Below, piece after piece: positions 61,336-64,000 of a stretch of DNA of 64,000 nucleotides. Both the position numbers and the translations under genes were made by a program. Each line of letters opens with the position of its first letter. Position 1 is the stretch's first letter. The notes under the pieces were generated by a model. It did no database searches and was not told the DNA's origin. It worked only from the letters and a program-made list of their open reading frames with translations. Source of the stretch: Amphibalanus amphitrite (Eukaryota; Arthropoda; Thecostraca; Balanomorpha; Balanidae); the NCBI RefSeq assembly GCF_019059575.1, contig NW_024881502.1, forward strand, positions 124,001 to 188,000. The letters run 5' to 3'.

Positions 61336-64000
61336 CTGCCGCGCCAACACCGGTCACAGTAGGTCAACAAACGTCAGCAGAGGTCAGCGTACAGCAGTAC
61401 CGACCGACGCAGGTCGGCCCAGGGAGGTATAGGTCATGGCAGGTCACTAAAGGTGGGCACAGGTCACCAGAAACTGGAGGTCACCAAACGTCAGCGCACA
61501 ACACAACAGGCCACCAAAGATAAGCAAAGGGTATCACAGGCCGGCGCAGCACAGCACGGTCTAACAATCGATACCATAGGCCAACACCGTAAAGATTACA
61601 GCATAACGGACCAAACCAGCGTGTGACCGGTCCCCAGGCCGGTGTAAGACCGGGCACAACACCAATATGTGACCGGTCACCGGACCAGTGGGCGACCGGT
61701 CACCAAAGCGGTATCCCCGCAACCCGAGCAGGTGGTGTCCCCAGGCAATACTACCAATACCTGTTGTGGCAAACATTCTCACTCTTACACCGATGTGATG
61801 TGGCGAGGTGTTTCAGTCTAATGTTCCTGACGGAGCTCATCGGCCCGCGCCGGTGGAAGGCGCCGTCCAATCATTGTCCCATTACCGTGCGCGCTCGAGA
61901 GACATCAATATAAACACCGGCGGCGGCCCGCTGGGGTCGGCTCGGCTGACTGGGCGGCAGCGGTCCCCCGGCGGCCGACCGGCGGCGGTGGCCCCCCTCA
62001 GCGGCCCGCTCCGAACCGTTTTCCTTCCGCGGCGCTGAGCCCTCCGGCGGTGAGGGGAAGGTGCGCCGGACCATACCGGGAGACAATGGGTGTCGAATCT
62101 ACACCGCGCGACACGGGTCCGGAGCGGGCGCAGGCCACCTCTGCTGACCGGTCGGCCGGCGGACCGCGCTGACAGGCCACCTCTGCTGGCGGACCGCGCT
62201 GACGGGCCACCTCTGCTGACCGACCAGCGGCGCTGACGGACCACCTCCTCTGATAGAGACTGGCTAGAGGGCGGCGCTGACGGACCACCTCTGCTGACCG
62301 CCCGGCGGACCTATGCTGACGTGGACGGCACCGCCACAACAAACAATATCCAGTCGGTCCCAGCACCTCGGCCCGGCACAACCAACAATACCCAGTCGGT
62401 CGCAGCACCTCGGCCCGGCACAACAAACAATACCCAGTCGGTCCTGCAGCACCTCGGCCCGGCGGAAAATGACTGCGAGTGACACACGACAAGATACCCA
62501 ATCTATAATCAGCAGACACTAAAGGAAGTGTCATACCTACTATCAACGGAACATTGTTGACAGGCGCGTTAGCAATGATCGATAGCCCAGTAAAAGGCGT
62601 CAGAACGCGGCAGCTCCGATCTTCCGCGTTCTGTTCTGGATGCCATTTGATGATCTACATTCGCGGAAGACATGTAGCAGAGCGGCGGCGGCCTGACCAG
62701 CGTCCGGGCTTCAGCCGACCGCGGCGGCAGCGTCCAGCGTCCAGCGCGGCTCGGCGGCAGCTAACGGTGCCGGCGATCAGGGTCGGCCCGCGCGCTACTC
62801 GCTCTCATAGACTCGGCCACGGCCGCGGCCCGCCCACTGAGGCGCCGTAGTCCGTTCCGGAAGGCGCCGTGGCCTAGCCCAGTATGGCACCCCGGCCCGC
62901 CGCCCGGCCAGGGGTCTCCGGAGACCGGCACTCAGCCCCGCCCCGCTCGTTGCACGGTGAAGCCGTACCGCCGGGTCAGGCTGTCCACCTGCACAGTGCA
63001 GGGTGCACGGTGCGCAGCCACCGACTCCCGGCTGATCCCGGCAGGCCGGCGGCCGACCGGACACCGGGCGCCACCGGGGCCGGGCGGCTGGGCGGCGGAC
63101 CGGCCGCCCGCAGCCGCGCCGTGGCCAGCGCCGCGGCTACCGGCCCTCCTCGGAAGGCACTGCCACCGCCGGCTCACCAGCGTTTCCGTACCCGTGTGAC
63201 CAGTCGGCTTTTTTCGGGCCGGCGCGGTGGGCAGCGGCCGGCGGCTCAGTCCCGGCCGGCCCGTGGTCTATGCCTGCACCGGCCGGCCGGTGGTTTACTA
63301 TCGCTCGGTCCGTGGCCCGGACGGCCGGTGCAGTGGTTTAGTATCGCTCGGCCCGTGCCCCGGACGGCCGATGGTGCAGTATCGCTCGGTCCGTGACCTA
63401 TGCCTGCACTGGACGGTCGGTGCCTCTAGTCTACAATCTACGTATACCATTCGATCCTCCGCGGCCGTGGCCTATACCGGATAGCAATATGAACACGGGC
63501 GGTACATGATATGTACCGCCCGTGATATGAACGGAAAGGGTGGTGACCTGTACCTACCAGGACATAATCGTCACCCGCTACGGTACACCACGGCAGTTAC
63601 AGTATGGTACGATAGGATGCGGTACAGCGCGGTACGGTATTGTGCAATGCGCCGGCCGCTGAGGGCATCCACAGTGCAGTGGTCCGGGATCCCGCCCCTG
63701 GGGGAGGCGTCTTCAGCCGGCGGCGCGACACGGTGGGAGCGGTTACCTGCAGCCAGCCGGCCGCCCGCGGCACTCCGGTGTCCGTCGTCACCGCCCAGCC
63801 GTGCGGGCCGGCCGGCCGGCGGCCACTGTCCCTGTCCGCAGGGCCTCCGACACCCCCGCCCACACACACAATCGGACACTACAGTCCTCGACCTGGCCGT
63901 AGTAGGGTGATCCGGCGCGTGGGCCTGTCCTGCTGCGGCACGGTGGCGTGCCTCACAACCCGAGCTGGCCGGGCTGAGACGACGGGACGGCCCCGGGCTG
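61336..64000. other. Upstream Cip4 intron or flank
   Basis: The first F-BAR exon (about 65 residues, exit phase 2) is not found here on the minus strand, so it probably lies beyond 64,000. Contents include GGTCACCA/GGTCAGCA repeats (61,365-61,500), about 41-bp repeats of AACAAACAATACCCAGTCGG with AGCACCTCGGCCCGGCAC (62,335-62,465), CCACCTCTGCTGACCG repeats (62,135-62,300), and a 48-bp-scale repeat around TATCGCTCGGTCCGTG (63,295-63,405). Confidence 0.5.
63494..63524. repeat. Perfect 14-bp hairpin
   Basis: CACGGGCGGTACAT and its exact reverse complement, separated by GAT. The sequence around it is rich in GGTAC motifs (63,560-63,645). Confidence 0.9.

Noticed and set aside
62795..63396. Possible first F-BAR exon of Cip4
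   Set aside because: No frame on the minus strand shows the expected N-terminal F-BAR pattern or an exit phase of 2.

Overview
This is eukaryotic and most likely arthropod DNA. A block of (CCTAA)n, the arthropod telomere motif (TTAGG)n on the other strand, lies at about 22,986-23,073. There are split genes with GT-AG introns, an LTR retrotransposon, several families of non-autonomous DNA transposons, and very dense tandem repeats. A crustacean is plausible, but the window alone does not settle species or order. The long open frames in the left third are not genes. They arise because the satellite unit is 135 bp, an exact multiple of three.

Layout. (1) 1-19,294: a 135-bp satellite. It runs forward to 10,867, turns round in a short fold-back (12,057-12,268), and runs in the opposite direction from 13,463. 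Two related 1.2-kb TTAA-flanked elements sit on either side of the turning point. (2) 19,295-24,256: a long-terminal-inverted-repeat fold-back element, GC-rich sequence with no gene I recognise, and two oppositely oriented 48-bp minisatellites around a telomere-like block and a 130-bp palindrome. (3) 24,257-29,085: a complete, apparently very young Ty3/gypsy-type LTR retrotransposon on the minus strand. Its LTRs read as identical, it has a 5-bp target duplication, and a textbook -1 frameshift signal lies between gag and pol. (4) 29,086-40,731: GC-rich gene-poor sequence, a 2.28-kb TTAA element with subterminal palindromes, four 1.1-1.2-kb TTAA elements placed end to end, and a small hAT-like element. 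(5) 41,319-42,421: the last three exons of an unrecognised coiled-coil protein on the plus strand. (6) 44,421-61,335: ten exons of a CIP4/FBP17/Toca-1 family gene on the minus strand (F-BAR, HR1 and SH3). The first exon or exons lie beyond the right end. (7) 61,336-64,000: upstream intron or flank.

The host gene is the clearest functional content. It encodes a membrane-bending F-BAR adaptor expected to link Cdc42 to WASP/N-WASP-driven actin assembly. The two host genes are convergent, about 2 kb apart. The most unusual feature is that minisatellites adjoin most exons of the Cip4 gene, and several repeat units contain the splice site plus part of the exon. Two of these duplications (72 and 75 bp) keep the reading frame open and could give in-frame alternative splice forms. 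The second notable feature is the TTAA element family, whose members have one single and one doubled terminus and G-run/C-run hairpins at both ends.
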